From assembly GCA_947034885.2 (NCBI GenBank), contig OX344751.2, positions 38,221,082-38,285,081 on the forward strand: a stretch of DNA of 64,000 nucleotides, given 5' to 3'. Positions 22,622 to 34,978 of the stretch are shown here, piece after piece. This DNA comes from Thuidium tamariscinum (lineage: Eukaryota > Streptophyta > Bryopsida > Hypnales > Thuidiaceae). Every line of letters begins with the position of its first letter. Position 1 is the stretch's first letter. Below the pieces are notes generated by a model. The model searched no databases, was not told the DNA's origin, and saw only the letters and a program-made list of their open reading frames with translations. The position numbers and the translations under genes are program-made.

Positions 22622-24228
22622 TGATTAGACTAAAGTAGACTCCTTATTTGCTTTTGATATTTTGCATTAATGTGCAACAAAATGTAAAACTTGATGGTGC
22701 AAAGGTACAATTTTTTGTAAAGCAAAAAATTTACTTCTAAAGAACTCAAAGTATCCTAACTATGTTTCTCAAGAATAAAAAGAAGTGTTTTCTTTTACAC
22801 TTCAAACATTCTAACAATGAAATGGCTTAAAAAAATTCCACATTTCTATAATAGTCTACCACTTTTTTTTGTAGTTGAAGTTAAAAAAAATGTTTTTACT
22901 TTCAATTTTATCCAATGTATCAAAAATTGACAATTTTTGATAATTTTCTTCAAAAACATCCATAGTCCATTAGAAATTAAGGATATCATTTGATCTAAAA
23001 TATTGGCATACATTCTATGGATTATTATATACACTTATTAATTGGAGATAAAGAAAAAAATCTAATGAAAACTAAAGTTGGACCTAAAAGGGTATTAAGC
23101 TAAATATAGAAATTCAATTTTTTTTGCTTGTCACAAAGTACAATCAATCAAATGCCAAATTTTTAATCCCTAATTGCCTCTATGGGGTCATACTTTTCTA
23201 TTCAATTAGGCATTAAAAAAAGTGATATTGTCTAAAGGCCCACTCTTACTTGGCCTTAGGAATTATATAAAAGAAATGGTTGTAATGTGTACAACCATGC
23301 ATGTTCAGACCAATGTTGATGAGCATCAAGAGAAAACTTTGGCTTCAATACCAAGTATTTCACAATAGTTCTTTCTTATCAAAATGAAGATTTTTAAAAA
23401 GCTTGTGACTTTAGCTATGCTATTTTCTAATCTATGGTGCTTAGCTTCATTACAAAAGAGTAGATTTTGGATGGTTGGTGAAATTCTCAATTTGGCTAGC
23501 TTGTAAGAACTACTAGCAAGACTTCAAGAAGGGACTAGTACGGTTCAATTCATTTTAACTGTCAACTTTGGAACTTGTTTTCTAGATTTTAGCATGAACA
23601 ATAAACTAGATTCTTATTTCCATGTATCATGTGTTCATTGTTCTCGAAGAAATTTTTTTTACACCTCTATAATCTTTGATGTTTTTTACACCCTCTTGAT
23701 GTCCTTACACAAGAATAAGCTTTACTGAGGAAGATATTTATATTTGATTTCCTTTTACATTAATCATAGAAGTTCTCTTTTGCTTCCTAGTAGCCTAGAA
23801 ATTTGGCAATCAAAATAACTCTCTTGGAGAAATAGGGGCAATTCCTAGAGAAGCCACGGCAGAGAGATTGTGGGGAAGGACACTATGATCAAAGGGAAGT
23901 GCAATGGAGGAGGTCACTACTGTACATGTAGATCACTTTCGTAAATAACTCCAGAAAATTTGAAAGATGTCAAAATTCTTAAAATTATTTACACCTATTT
24001 CTAAAAATTAGAAAAAGTTGTTCTTGAAAAAAATTAGAAAAAGGAACACATTTATGCATTAATAGAAAGAATCAATCCAAAATAAGGAGTGTCCTCATAA
24101 GGTGCGGAAAACAAAAAAATTCCTATTTGTCTACCAAATTGTCGAATTGAAAAAAGTAATGTATTTTGGCATGAACTTGCTGAAATAGATAATGGGATGT
24201 GCAACGCAATAGAAGAGGTTAGTCTTCT
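22622..24228. other. intergenic, AT-rich
   Basis: No gene, RNA or bounded repeat recognised. Confidence 0.5.
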
Positions 24229-24232
24229 TTAA

Positions 24233-27200
24233 CCCCTCACCGCCCATGCTCTGCGACATTGTGGAACTCACATTCTGAGGCCGCATTGGAATTTTGGCTA
24301 TAACTTTAAATTTGTGTAGAACTAGAGAGCGTGATTTCACAGAGTGATGAATGCCTTCCCAGTAGGGTCTAAGGTGCATTTTGTGGTACTTTACACCGCA
24401 TGCATTATCTAAAAATGGGCACAAATGTTGACACTTTCCTAGAAATCTGGAAGTTGCGTCGACTCTTGGGGCTAGGTCCTAGTCTCTACCAACTACAGCC
24501 ATTGATGCCAAGGCCCAAAAATTTGTCGGTTTCTTGGCAAGGGTACTATGAAGAAATAGACAAAATTTTGGTGCAAACGAACAAGTGAAATAAAAGATTT
24601 TTGGCTTGCTATATGCAAGTTTTGAGGCTCATCTGACAAATGTATTGGATGAACCTAGCACCTATTAGTCTATTACCGGAAACTCTCAGTTGCAATGAAT
24701 ACATTTGTCCAGACCTGTACAAGAAGTTTGTGGCTACAAAACTTGCAGCCACAAAGTGCGCATTTGAAAAGTAGAATGGACACTAAAATGAAAACAAGTA
24801 ACTTGTACAAGTGAAGCCACCGTAGTGCACCCCAAAATTTGAAAACCCACACCACAGTTTGCCGAACTAGAAATGAAATTCGAGTTTTTTCAAAAATGCC
24901 CCATAGGATGTGACTCTTACAAAAGTGGGCTAACAAAAATGCATTGACGAGAAATTACAACTACGAAATGCTCAGAAAAAGGTTGTCAAGTGGGATTTGT
25001 AGTACTTGTGAACGTCACATATTTAGAAGGATTATCCAATGACTCAAAATGATGGAAGTCGAACTGGAATTCAAGCAAGCTATCTGAACCTCAATCCTGC
25101 TACATATCAACAAGGAAAACCGAATCACCCAAAATGACGGAAGTCGAATACAAATTGAAGCAAGATATCTAGGCCTAGCTACAAACCTCAATTCTGCACC
25201 TACTTCTATTGAATGAGACTTCCATCGCAACAACATTATTCACCAATGCCACAATCGCTTCTGCTAATGGATCCTGGAGACGGAGGGCGCAAATGCAGCA
25301 ACCAATCTACACACACAACGACAAATTCGTCAAATTATTGAGACAACCGTAAAGCCCACTTCTTTTGTGAGTGTAACTTGCCAAAGTACGGCTCATTACA
25401 ACAGGACATCCAATTACAAGCTTCGCAAATCTGGTGTTGTCTCTTTTTGCTCAGCCTGCAACGGCTCCTCAAACCCTACAAGTACGTCACTGTGTAGTGT
25501 AGGGCATCGGGGTAGGCGTTATGCTAGCTACAAGTTCGAGGAAGTGTGAGGGTGGGTTCAATGAGCGCCGTTGCTACCACAAGATAAAATCCTAGCCTCC
25601 TAGGCGGCTATTGATAAAACGCTCCTTCCTTTGCAGCATGTGGTCTTGGTATAAAATCCACACGTTCTGTAGTGAAGAATCTACCACAAAGTAAAATAAT
25701 TTGTGCCACCATTTTCGATTGTGGAATTATACAATATAGTTGCGACGCATCTAATTGATCAAGTCCACCCCACGCATGTAGATCTCGTATTCCACTTGCT
25801 GGGGGGTAGTCAAAATCTCTTTTCATTCACCCTGCAACCATCGCAAAGTTGTAGCATCTCCAACAAGGTTGGCTCTAGTACTCAAAAACAAGATAGGCTT
25901 TGTATCAAACCATGTAATTGCTGCCATTCTGTGGAACCTGTGCATTGTCCAAAAAAAGGTCGCCTAGGGGTACTCTCTTCGTTTCATGCCCCAGAGAACT
26001 GATGGGAAGCCCACATGTTTTTCTTGCACAGTGCTTGTAGCATAGATCCCACGTTCAAAGAGAGAGTCGAACAATTGAGGGGAAGTGAAAAAATTATCAT
26101 ACACAATTGTGTGTGATCTATGTTCCAATCCTCTCATGAGTTGATGAACGACCTTTTCTCCCAAAGACACCTCTGGTTCTCCATTCTTCCCAAGGTAAGG
26201 AATAATGTTGTAAATGTACCTGCTAGGATTTGAAACTACAATTCAATACTTTATGCCATATTTTGTTGGTTTTGCAGGAATGTATTACCTAATAGGAGAG
26301 AAATGCCCTCGATACGCGATCATCACTTCATCACATGTTACAAACTTTTCACAATTGAACAATTCTTGAGATCGCATGACGAAGTCATCAATCACCCAAC
26401 AAACTTTGCTAATTTTACCATATTTTGCAATTTTTTTGTTCTGACACAAAGTAGAGTTATCTATACAATGCAAGAAGTGGAACAAGCATTTGAAGTGATC
26501 CCGAGACATCACATGTGAAATAAAAATATACTTCTAAAAAGAATCCTTGCTCCAGTACTAATGGATTGAAGGAGATAGCTTTAATCCCATCAAAATCACC
26601 ACCCAAAATAATGCACAAAACTCAATAGGGTCTGTGTCCCGCCATCTGAGACCACCATTGGAACCTGGAGGTCACCCTCGCGTACGTGGGTCATCTCACA
26701 TTGTATACAATTGGTGGGTGTACATGTTAGTTTGCTTCACCAGCTCTCCAATTACATCATGGTCCTACCAAAGGTTGAAAAAGTACCGTGGCGGCTGCTT
26801 GTTTCTTCTGTAGCGTTGGATAGGTCTAGGATGTGGTCCACAAAATTCTGAAGAATTGGCATCTAAGGAAGTAGTATTCTAGTCCTACTCTAAATTTGCA
26901 TATTCAATACGGGTACGTCCCAAAGTTGACCAATGATCTTGATCTAAATGGGCAAATTCCTCATATGCACGTAGATCTAAATCCACCTATGAGCCTTGAA
27001 GATCTTTACTGCTACTAAGAGTTTTCCAATCAGAGTTATTCTTGTCAGAAGAATTACATGAGAAATTACGAAATCTTACCATCTAAGAGCCATCCTGCAA
27101 ATCAAAAGTCCAGCTGTCATAATGATGAAGTGCCTTGTAGTCTGAGCAATCAATGGCTCCTCATTTTGTTCGACCTTGTTGTAGGGGTGTTTGGAATAAC

Positions 27201-29393
27201 TTGTCGCTCTGTGCTCCTAGCAACATGTCTTGTGACACAGAGTTAGACTCCTCGAGAGAGTTGTTGTTCAGTTGATGGTCTGCTGTGATGCCTTCATGTA
27301 CTAGTGATGGAATTTGGCCAAGTTGATGGGCGGTCTATGGTATGTTCGGCCACTGGTGCCAATCCATACACAAGCAATTAGTGACCCGCACTTGATGGTA
27401 CCCAACACCTCCACCAAATTGCACACTAAAATACTGAATGTCTTCTTCCCATATAGCTAAGACAGGTTCTCAATGAAAGGCATCCAAGCCTCTCCATTGA
27501 TCAGATTGATAACTTGGTACTTCCAAACGCACGCAAATAGCCTCTGGCAATATTTTGCCTTCTCTATTATTTAAAGGTGCATCTTCCAAATTCGGTGGCT
27601 CCAATGTTGTGACCTTTGTGATCTAGTTGTCAAAACGAGATGCTTTCTCAAATGTTGCTTGCAAATTCCCTACATGTCGCTATGATGGCCCCACCTGACA
27701 TCGAAGGGACAAATGCATGTGCTTAAGTTTGCACAATGGAGATTTGTGTGTCGGGGGCAGAGATGTAGCATTGATTGGAGTTGGAGACAATGTTCCAGCA
27801 ATGTCGAGTGGTAGGATTGATTTAGGCCCAGGGCCCAATCTTGCTTGCGTTAGTGCTTGGCCTTGTGATCCTGACAACAATTGACTTCGTCCACTGAAAT
27901 TCGTATGATTTCTGGGTCGCAATTGTGGTGGTGTAGTCACATTCGGGTAATTGTTGGTACTGTCCAACCCCATGGAGCACCATGAGAGGATAGAGTCTGT
28001 TGACCCCTTCAACCTCCCTGTTGCCCAACATACGCGTCGCCCGAGATTGCTCCTCTCCTCCTCCTTGTACCCCACGCAAGTCTCTCCTCGATGGCCAATT
28101 CTTCATCACTTGGAGGAGTTTTCGACCTTCCCCGCTGCACTCTTCAAACCTTGTCCTGACTTTCTCCCTCCACATTTCCCACAACACCTTCATCTACCCC
28201 CCCCCCTTCTGATTGTAGGGTGCGTGCACTCCATCCAAATCCCTAAACCTTCATTTGAACCCTCCAGTCCACATGGTTCACAATTTGATACCATGATGCC
28301 AATTTCGTCATCTTGAAGTAATTGCAAGGCATTGAACTCCGATTGACCTACCATTGGCCTTTGTTCCTGGATTGTATTGTTCTGAATGGAAATTGTTAGC
28401 AATGCCAACACCACTTGAGGTTGTTGTTGGCTCAGTCTCTCCCACAGGCACTTCGCTGCCCTGCACCTCACATTTACCTTCATGATTGTCGATTGTGTCT
28501 GGCTACAATTTTATCCTAATGAAAATATAAACACTTCTTGGAATTCTCCGAGGATCCTCCTCCGGAATTCTCTGCTTCCATCCCAAGGCGTGCGTAATGT
28601 GTGTGTAGCACAAGTGCCTCTAAACTTTGCTTGAAGGATTGTGTGGCCAAGCACTAGAGGTAGGTGCTTCAAGCTCAAACAAGTACCAATCATGCAAACA
28701 ATTGACAACCCTTTGAGCAATTTCGACACTACCACTCTCTACAAATGCCCATTCATGAAGATGTTGGATTTCATGTACCTCTTCCATCGTGGTTCTTCCA
28801 TAGTGTAGTGCATTTGTCATTATGTTAGGCTGGTGCAATTGTAGTAGGTGATAGTGAGCACAAAAGGTGGGGTGCCTACAATCAAAAGCAGAACACGATG
28901 AGAGAAGCCCTGAACTTTAAAAAATGATGGTGCTTATTTGCCCTCCATTCTCTTGAATTTTCCATCACCAATGAGAATGAGTACCTAATTTCATTGCCTG
29001 TGTACTACCATGCATTCTTGCCGCCCTCAACATTATGCATCCACCCTATGGCGCCACTGAAATTGCAAGAACATTTTTGCCTCTTTTTTGCTCAATACTC
29101 AAATCCCTTCCCTCTGGACGCATCTAAAACACAATGGTCTACGACCGACTACTACCGATCAAAAATGGGAAAACCAAGACAAACCGCCGTGTCCGATGTT
29201 CACCCTATCCCCAATCGGAGCATTGCCACTCACAGGTTGTCCTCCAATTCTCACACTCAATTGCACGGGCTTGCTCCTGACAACCGCCTTGCCGCAAATC
29301 ATGATTAGCACGGCAAAATTTGTCCCCACCTGCTGCGTGGGACCCTTTTTTCAATTTGCTGTGGCCACTTTTGGGCTCCCTGGGCGGTGAGGG
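24233..29393 (-). mobile_element. piggyBac-type DNA transposon
   Basis: The target site TTAA is present on both sides (24229-24232 and 29394-29397). Left end CCCCTCACCGCCCATG; right end read on the minus strand CCCTCACCGCCCAGGG. The 13-bp CCCTCACCGCCCA is shared exactly apart from one extra C at the left tip. TTAA duplication plus CCC-beginning TIRs is the definition of the piggyBac superfamily, and a decayed piggyBac transposase lies inside on the minus strand. The element is 5,161 bp. Other contents include short direct repeats at about 25042 and 25130 (CAAAATGA.GGAAGTCGAA). The remaining open frames at 27.7-29.4 kb are unassigned. Confidence 0.93.
25370..27650 (-). pseudogene. piggyBac transposase (PGBD), decayed
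   Basis: DDE-type cut-and-paste transposase. The best stretch is 26512-25964, one frame with two in-frame stops. It runs MSRDHFKCLFHFLHCIDNST, then CDEVMIAYRGH (second catalytic Asp region), YIPAKPTKYGIKY, GEKVVHQLMRGLEHRS and VYDNFFTSPQLFDSLF (third Asp). Further on in shifted frames come TWFDTKPI-type sequence, YEIYMRGVDLINQMRRNY (equivalent of the YNKxMGGVDxxDQ motif) and KWWHKLFYFVVD. At 25470-25375 follows a Cys-rich tail, CEACNWMSCCNEPYFGKLH, as in piggyBac C-terminal zinc-binding domains. Upstream, 26830-26530 carries the N-terminal core (ELVKQTNMYTHQLYT; FWVVILMGLKLSPSIH) in changing frames, and 27650-27350 has a long coding-like stretch (LPEAICVRLEVPSYQ). Stops and frameshifts make it inactive. 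The N-terminal limit is uncertain. Confidence 0.88.
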
Positions 29394-29397
29394 TTAA

Positions 29398-30129
29398 ATG
29401 TAGTGGTCCCTCATGTGAACCTCTCCTGACCATCATATCGTTTTTGCCTTGCTGGCACTTTTTTCAAAAATCTGGGAACTATGTGAAGTCACAGTGTGAA
29501 CATCAGGGCATTACATACTTCCCTGCAATCACCGAACCTACAATTTTTTCTTGGAAAAAGGAGGGACCTACAATTTTATAAATCACCTCTTCTCACAACA
29601 ACAGGGATAAGTGTTAGGTTTTACCACCGATCCTATATAGAGCCAAGTGAGAACGTAACTTTATCTTATAGGCTCCTACGAGTTCTCCATTATCTTGTAT
29701 TTATTTGAATATTCCTCCATCTAAAAAACATTCTTATGGCTCTCCTTAAGCTTCGTATGATTTCTTTCCACAAAGATAGCCTCCCAACTGGCTAAAGAAT
29801 GTTATGGTTGAAGCGGAGTATGAAACAGTACAACTGGCTCACTAATATTATGTTTGAGGCTGACTAACGAGTATAAAGCAATCTCCTCGAGGACCACACA
29901 CTGTAGGGTCCTCCACTGAAAAAATAAATCATCCGTAGAGACAGATCAGATGATGCAAATCGACCACAACAGGCAGCACCTCCTCAAAAGCTCGCGAAAA
30001 GTCCTGCGACGAAACTTCAATTGCGTTCCAAGAAAACTCGTGGGAAATGAGAACAGCTCTACCTGGATCTTCAGAGTCGCATGAACAGCTCTACCTAGGA
30101 GCATCCCGCACTTCAGTGAGGGGGTCTCA
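29398..30129. other. intergenic, nothing recognised
   Basis: Between the right piggyBac end and the LFR 3' flank. No coding or repeat structure recognised. Confidence 0.5.
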
Positions 30130-30712
30130 GTCGCAACTTTATTGGACTCTCGAGATTCACACTGGAGAGAAAATTTATTGATTCCCTTGTAACGCTGCTG
30201 CTGGCCTTCCAAAATCAGAGCTAAATCGCTGGACAGCAACTGCCGGTGCTCAAAATCATGAATTAGCTCTCAATTTTCACTCAAATGGCCCTTACATTTA
30301 CTCACACGATAAGTGAATCCACTTGTTTTTCTAAGGGTATAGGCCACTAGAATTTGCTTCTGCAATTCACAAGAGAGGCTACAGAATTGGGTCTCTACAC
30401 TGCCAATTGGGCAGATTTATGAGTTCGCTTTTGGTTGTCACCGTCCAAGTCTCCAAGTGAAAACACAAGTGATGCCGCTGTCCCAGTGACTCAGGTCTGC
30501 CCTCGAGACAAAAATGAGAGGGTGAATGAGCATTCACTCCCAGCTTATTGACCTCAGGGATTCAAACACTGGAGAGAGCAAGTATTGAATCCCCTGCAAT
30601 ACTGGCTAATGCTGGCCTTCCCAAAATCAGGGTCGACTTGTTGGACAACAATTGAACTGCTGCAGCTCAAGAATTTGAATGAGCGTTCTCAATGGCCTTT
30701 CCCATAAACGAT
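30130..30712. repeat. tandem duplication downstream of the LFR gene
   Basis: About 160 bp at 30130-30290 (ATTCACACTGGAGAGA, TGCTGGCCTTCCAAAATCAG, CTCAAATGGCC) recurs diverged at 30540-30710 (ATTCAAACACTGGAGAGA, TGCTGGCCTTCCCAAAATCA, CTCAATGGCC), a period of about 410 bp. No coding sense. Confidence 0.7.
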
Positions 30713-30809
30713 GCATGTCACTAACGGCAGCATCTGCCAAACTGAGAAAGCTGGAGCGTTCTTCTAATAGCGAATCTGTACATTATAGCGTAAACGAGTG
30801 TCTGGGCTA

Positions 30810-32165
30810 CTACGATGATCCCCAAACGCCTCGAAGGGATCCCATTTTGGAGTTGATCCCCGAACTGAGCTCCCAAAGAATGCGAGCAAAAACATCCGAC
30901 ATGCGCTGGTCCACAACCGCCACATCCGCGATAGTGCTCTCGAAGGAGAGCATCACCGCTCGATTCTGCGATTCCGAGGTTAAGCTCTCCAGCGTCAGAG
31001 CTGCCTTGCGACACACTTCCTGTGGGTGATGATTCCCAGGACTCACCACTTTCAGCAGCCTCTCTATAGCCCACCGCTCACTCGCGAGCCGCAAGCGGCA
31101 CTCCGTGTTGATCTCCGCGAAGTTGTGCAATGCAGCCACCGCTGCAGCGAGCGCTTCACCGGATGCCTCCGTGCTTAAAAACTCTACCAAACGTGGGAAG
31201 ATCTCAGGGACGAACGGCAAGAGCGAAGGTTCGTTGTCAGGGTTTACTACGAGCCGACCAAGAAGCTCGGCTGCACTGCTGTGCCAGGGCACTACGGGTG
31301 ACAGTAGCATCGTCATCACCGCATCGAGAATTCGCTTCTCCGACATAGTGGGGCTTCTTCCGTTCGTGAAATTTTTAAAACACAAGAACGGAGCGAAGTT
31401 CAAAAGAGTTTCCACCGAGTTCGTCACAAACTCCTCGTCCTCCATCTCGTGATCTTCCAAGACGGTAATTAGGGTTTCTAAACACCGGTGGTGCTGCGCC
31501 ATCGACGGTTCATTCTCCGGCATGAACGACAAGTTACGCAGCACGTTAGAGACCGCCACGGCACAGAGCTGTTTCTCATGGCGACCGATTTCGTCGAGAT
31601 TGAAAAGGCCTTCCTCGTCCCAGCACCATCCCTCATCAGCGGCATCATCTTCGCCTTGAGCATTCTTTGCTCTGACCCGCAACACTGCGTCGTCAGGGCT
31701 GAAGATTTCGTACTCGAGGCCAAAGCCCGTGTAAGGATGATCGGCTCCCAGCAAGCGCGGACGCGACAGCTTGGCGAACACGCGCTCTTGAGCGACGTCA
31801 CGCCACTCGCGAATCACGTCCAGAAGGGAGTCCAGCAACCCGGGGACTTTCGCCAGCGGGGTCGCGTCCTTGGTACGCGTGTCGTCTTTCTCCTTGAAAC
31901 TCAGGAGCGTCAAGGAGTTAATCGCCCACGCGAGCTCGCCTTTCAATCCGCTCTGCAATGCCATGACGATTCGCTTCGTGTGCTGGTCCGCGAAGTTGGG
32001 CTGAACTTGGAGCAACGGGCCGACGGGAAGCAGCTGTTGCTGCACAGCCCCTGCACTCGCATGATTCTCCGTGTGGGTTGCGTGAATCGGAGCTCCGGTG
32101 CTCGCCGCTCCAAGGCGCGCCCGCTTCTGCCCGCTCCCTCCTCCCGCCCCTGCTGGCCCCGCCAT
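30810..32165 (-). CDS. LFR: LFR-like armadillo-repeat protein (SWI/SNF-associated)
   Basis: Homologue of Arabidopsis LEAF AND FLOWER RELATED, a nuclear ARM-repeat protein of about 460 residues, reported as a plant SWI/SNF chromatin-remodelling component (BAF250/ARID1-like ARM region). Here it is a single uninterrupted 451-residue frame. The N-terminus is low-complexity (Gly/Ala, QKRAR basic patch, residues 1-40). Then come RIVMALQSGLKGELAWAINS, LTLLSFKEKDD, a variable Asp-rich insert, WDEEGLFNLDEIGRHEKQLC, SNVLRNLSFMPENEPSMAQH, ELLGRLVVNPDNEP, LRLASERWAIERLLKVV and the closing RGVWGSS, matching the family C-terminus. I chose the ATG at 32165; an upstream in-frame TTG is not needed. A perfect splice-donor-like AGGTAAGT lies about 10 nt upstream of this ATG on the coding strand. 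Expected location is the nucleus. Confidence 0.92.
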   Translation of the reverse strand: MAGPAGAGGGSGQKRARLGAASTGAPIHATHTENHASAGAVQQQLLPVGPLLQVQPNFADQHTKRIVMALQSGLKGELAWAINSLTLLSFKEKDDTRTKDATPLAKVPGLLDSLLDVIREWRDVAQERVFAKLSRPRLLGADHPYTGFGLEYEIFSPDDAVLRVRAKNAQGEDDAADEGWCWDEEGLFNLDEIGRHEKQLCAVAVSNVLRNLSFMPENEPSMAQHHRCLETLITVLEDHEMEDEEFVTNSVETLLNFAPFLCFKNFTNGRSPTMSEKRILDAVMTMLLSPVVPWHSSAAELLGRLVVNPDNEPSLLPFVPEIFPRLVEFLSTEASGEALAAAVAALHNFAEINTECRLRLASERWAIERLLKVVSPGNHHPQEVCRKAALTLESLTSESQNRAVMLSFESTIADVAVVDQRMSDVFARILWELSSGINSKMGSLRGVWGSS

Positions 32166-32252
32166 AGTCAACTTACCTTTCTACAAATATTGCAACAATC
32201 GATACAACAGCATCGGTGCTGTTCTTCCCGTGCCCGTAATCGACGACACATA

Positions 32253-32267
32253 AAACCCTAACCCTAG
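32253..32267 (-). promoter_or_regulatory. telo-box in the LFR 5' flank
   Basis: AAACCCTAACCCTAG, about 90 bp upstream of the LFR start codon. The telo-box (AAACCCTAA) is a known plant promoter element bound by TRB/telobox factors, frequent near transcription starts of housekeeping genes. A related AAACCCAAACCCTAG occurs at the 5' end of intron 1 of the PPME1 gene. Confidence 0.6.
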
Positions 32268-32269
32268 AC

Positions 32270-32910
32270 ACCATAGCCTTTCGGGGATTGCGACACTGGA
32301 ATTATACAATTGCGACACCGGTGAATGGCCTGTGAGCCAATTTTGTGACTTCCCCAATTAGACTATTGCCTTGTAATCAATTGCTACATGTGGGTATGTG
32401 TCAATGGCAATACCAATTTTTTTTCCATAGCTAATGAAATGAAAAATCAAACAAATGGATTCCAAAATTTGTTGATAGGTCCATATAAGATAATAAACTA
32501 ATAAAGCAAGTCCATTAATTGATTTCTTTTCTTTTCTCCATATTCTCATATAAAAGTGTATACATTCACCTTGGTACGTAGAAACATGAATATGTACTTT
32601 TTCATGATATTAAACAATAATATAGCATTGGATTCAACATCCAATACACATGCATAGAAGACAATATGACATTGCATGAGGCATTAGAAAGGAGGGCAAG
32701 TCACTCACTTCCGCCAAGATCCAAGCACAAAGTGTTGTCAATGACAAATGCATAAGTACAAGAATACACTTTGTGAAACAATTGCCTTTTTGATGTTGCC
32801 TTATAATGTTTATGAATTGCACCAATATAGCTGATTGGGGTGAGGATGTTTGACACTATATCTACAAATTCTTTTTTTTACCTTTGCCATCATGATGTAG
32901 GGTGCATGTG
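32270..32910. other. intergenic, AT-rich
   Basis: Beyond the proximal LFR promoter I see no gene, RNA or bounded repeat. Confidence 0.5.
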
Positions 32911-33147
32911 CAGTATAAGAAACCTGCATTTTATGTGATGTTTGTGTCATTTTTTGTAACACTTCTAATGAAGTCCAATAAAACAACTTGTATTTTTATG
33001 TCAATAATAACATCTAATATAACATTTGAATGTTACATTGGATGACATTACTAACCAAAAAACACAAGTTGTTTTGTTCAACATCTACTAAAATGTGTCA
33101 CAAAAAATGATGAAAACATCATATAAAATACAGTTTTTTTAAAGTAG
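32911..33147. mobile_element. degenerate CACTA-like foldback MITE
   Basis: Left CAGTATAAGAAACCTGC; right end on the minus strand CTACTTTAAAAAAACTG. The arms GCATTTTATGTGATGTTT and AAAACAACTTGTATTTTT are inverted copies with mismatches. Flanks gtg/ttg are only a partial 3-bp match. Structure and interior (ACAACT(C/T)GTGTTTTTATG) resemble the intact element at 12973-13188. Confidence 0.6.
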
Positions 33148-34976
33148 TTGCATGTAGTAATCATATTGGCATCTTTATAGACCTTGAAACTAAGTATCTT
33201 TATAATATTCTCAAATAAATTCTTTTCATAATGCATGATGTTTAGAATGTGTCAAACCAATGGATACTATATGGAAAAGACAAAACAAATTTTAAAAAGA
33301 GAACATCCATTGTCCACTACAATACAAATATTCTCTTCATGGCATGTACAAAGGACATGCAAACCTTGCAAACCAACCTAATAAATACATTTATGTCTTA
33401 CAAGACATGCAACAAGGCATTCTATGTATACCTCCAATACTTTACTAAACAACAATTGTCTTCTACTTTTCTACTTTATATACTTTGATGTCCCAAAAGA
33501 CTTCATTGCTATGCAATGACAAACAATGTTGGCTACATATTCCACACTTAATCTTGAGTATATTGTAAAGGACTAAAAGATGATCAAGACTTAGTGAAAA
33601 TATTTTTCACATGCTAGTATGTGAATTCAAATAAGAAAGTCAGTTGCTTTACCCTATTAAATACATTGGTCATCTTTAGCATCTTCATTTCTTCTAAGAT
33701 CAAGATATGCTTGTCACCATGCATTGTAACAAATGATATCTTTATTGGTTATGGTCTTTCGTCTAAAGCAAAGCTTGCATTTGCTATTGAATTGGCAATT
33801 GCGGTGATTAAATTGTTGATTTAGGTACTTGCATATGCCACCACGTACAATCTTTGAGCCTTTGGCACTTTGATATGCTTAAACATCACTAGTTTTAGCC
33901 ATTTAGTAATAATGGAAAAGATAAAGACTTTCAATTCATTAGCCACAACATTCAAAAAAAAAGAAATCATAAGTTTTAGTTTTCTAAATGTCCTAGACGG
34001 AAAAGACTTAGAGTGATTTGTACTTCTTCAAGACCTGTATAAGCCAAAAGAATTTGGAAAGAAGATGAACTCAAGAGGAAATGAACGTGAATGAAAATAA
34101 AAATATGGCTTCTACTTCTTTCAAAGTCTAAATAAGAAAAAAACGGAATAAGGATAAACTCAACCAAAAATAAACATGAAAAAGAATTAAAAAATAGATT
34201 TTATCTTTTTAAATGTACTACAAGCAAAATCAAAATAGGAAGAGTATAAATTCAAATAGAAATGACCGTGGGATGAAAAAAACTTAGAATGACTTGTAAT
34301 ACAAGGAATCTTGTAGATGTTAAAAATAAATTGAAATGAAGATGATCAAAGAGTGATTGCAAGATGCACATGTCCTATTTTGCGTCACATTGCATGTGGA
34401 AGTTGTTTTATGCCATAAGTATTGCAAAAATGATCAAATGATTGCAAAACTTAGAGTGAACTTAGTAAGCTAGGTCTTCTAATAGAAATACACTTTTTGA
34501 GAAGAGGGATTTCCAAAATCATTTTCCAAGTGTATTTTATATTGGCCTAAAGTGTCCATTATTCAAGTTGAATTTATATTGAATTAAAAATGTTTTTTTA
34601 GTACTATCTTTGATATTCTATCTTTGACAGGTCATCAAATTGCTCACATTACATCGGACAATAGGCTATTCCAATTCTTATACATTATAGACATTCACAC
34701 ATCTAAATCTATGTAGATGTTGAACAAAATGCATCTTAGTTTCATTCAAGTAATGTTAGTGAGGACATCATTCTATTCACCGCAATCATTAATGACATTC
34801 CATGAGCCATCTTGAAAGGCGTACAACTACTTTGAACATCACAATTTTATTAGAAAGAATTAGAAATGAATGTCTTGAAAAACATCCCCAAGTATGGCAT
34901 GTCAACCAGTACATCTATGAAGTAGTCTTTAGTCTTTCATACCAAGGTAGATGTTTAAGTTTATAATCTATGTCAT
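33148..34976. other. intergenic, AT-rich
   Basis: Only short open frames without motifs. No gene recognised. Confidence 0.5.
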
Positions 34977-34978
34977 TA

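Noticed and set aside
27951..28316. Plus-strand 121-codon ORF inside the piggyBac element
   Set aside because: Ser/Pro/His-rich frame without recognisable motif, opposite to the transposase; left unassigned.
31488..32261. 257-codon open frame on the plus strand
   Set aside because: It lies antisense to the LFR coding sequence and arises from its G+C-rich codon usage; no recognisable domain.
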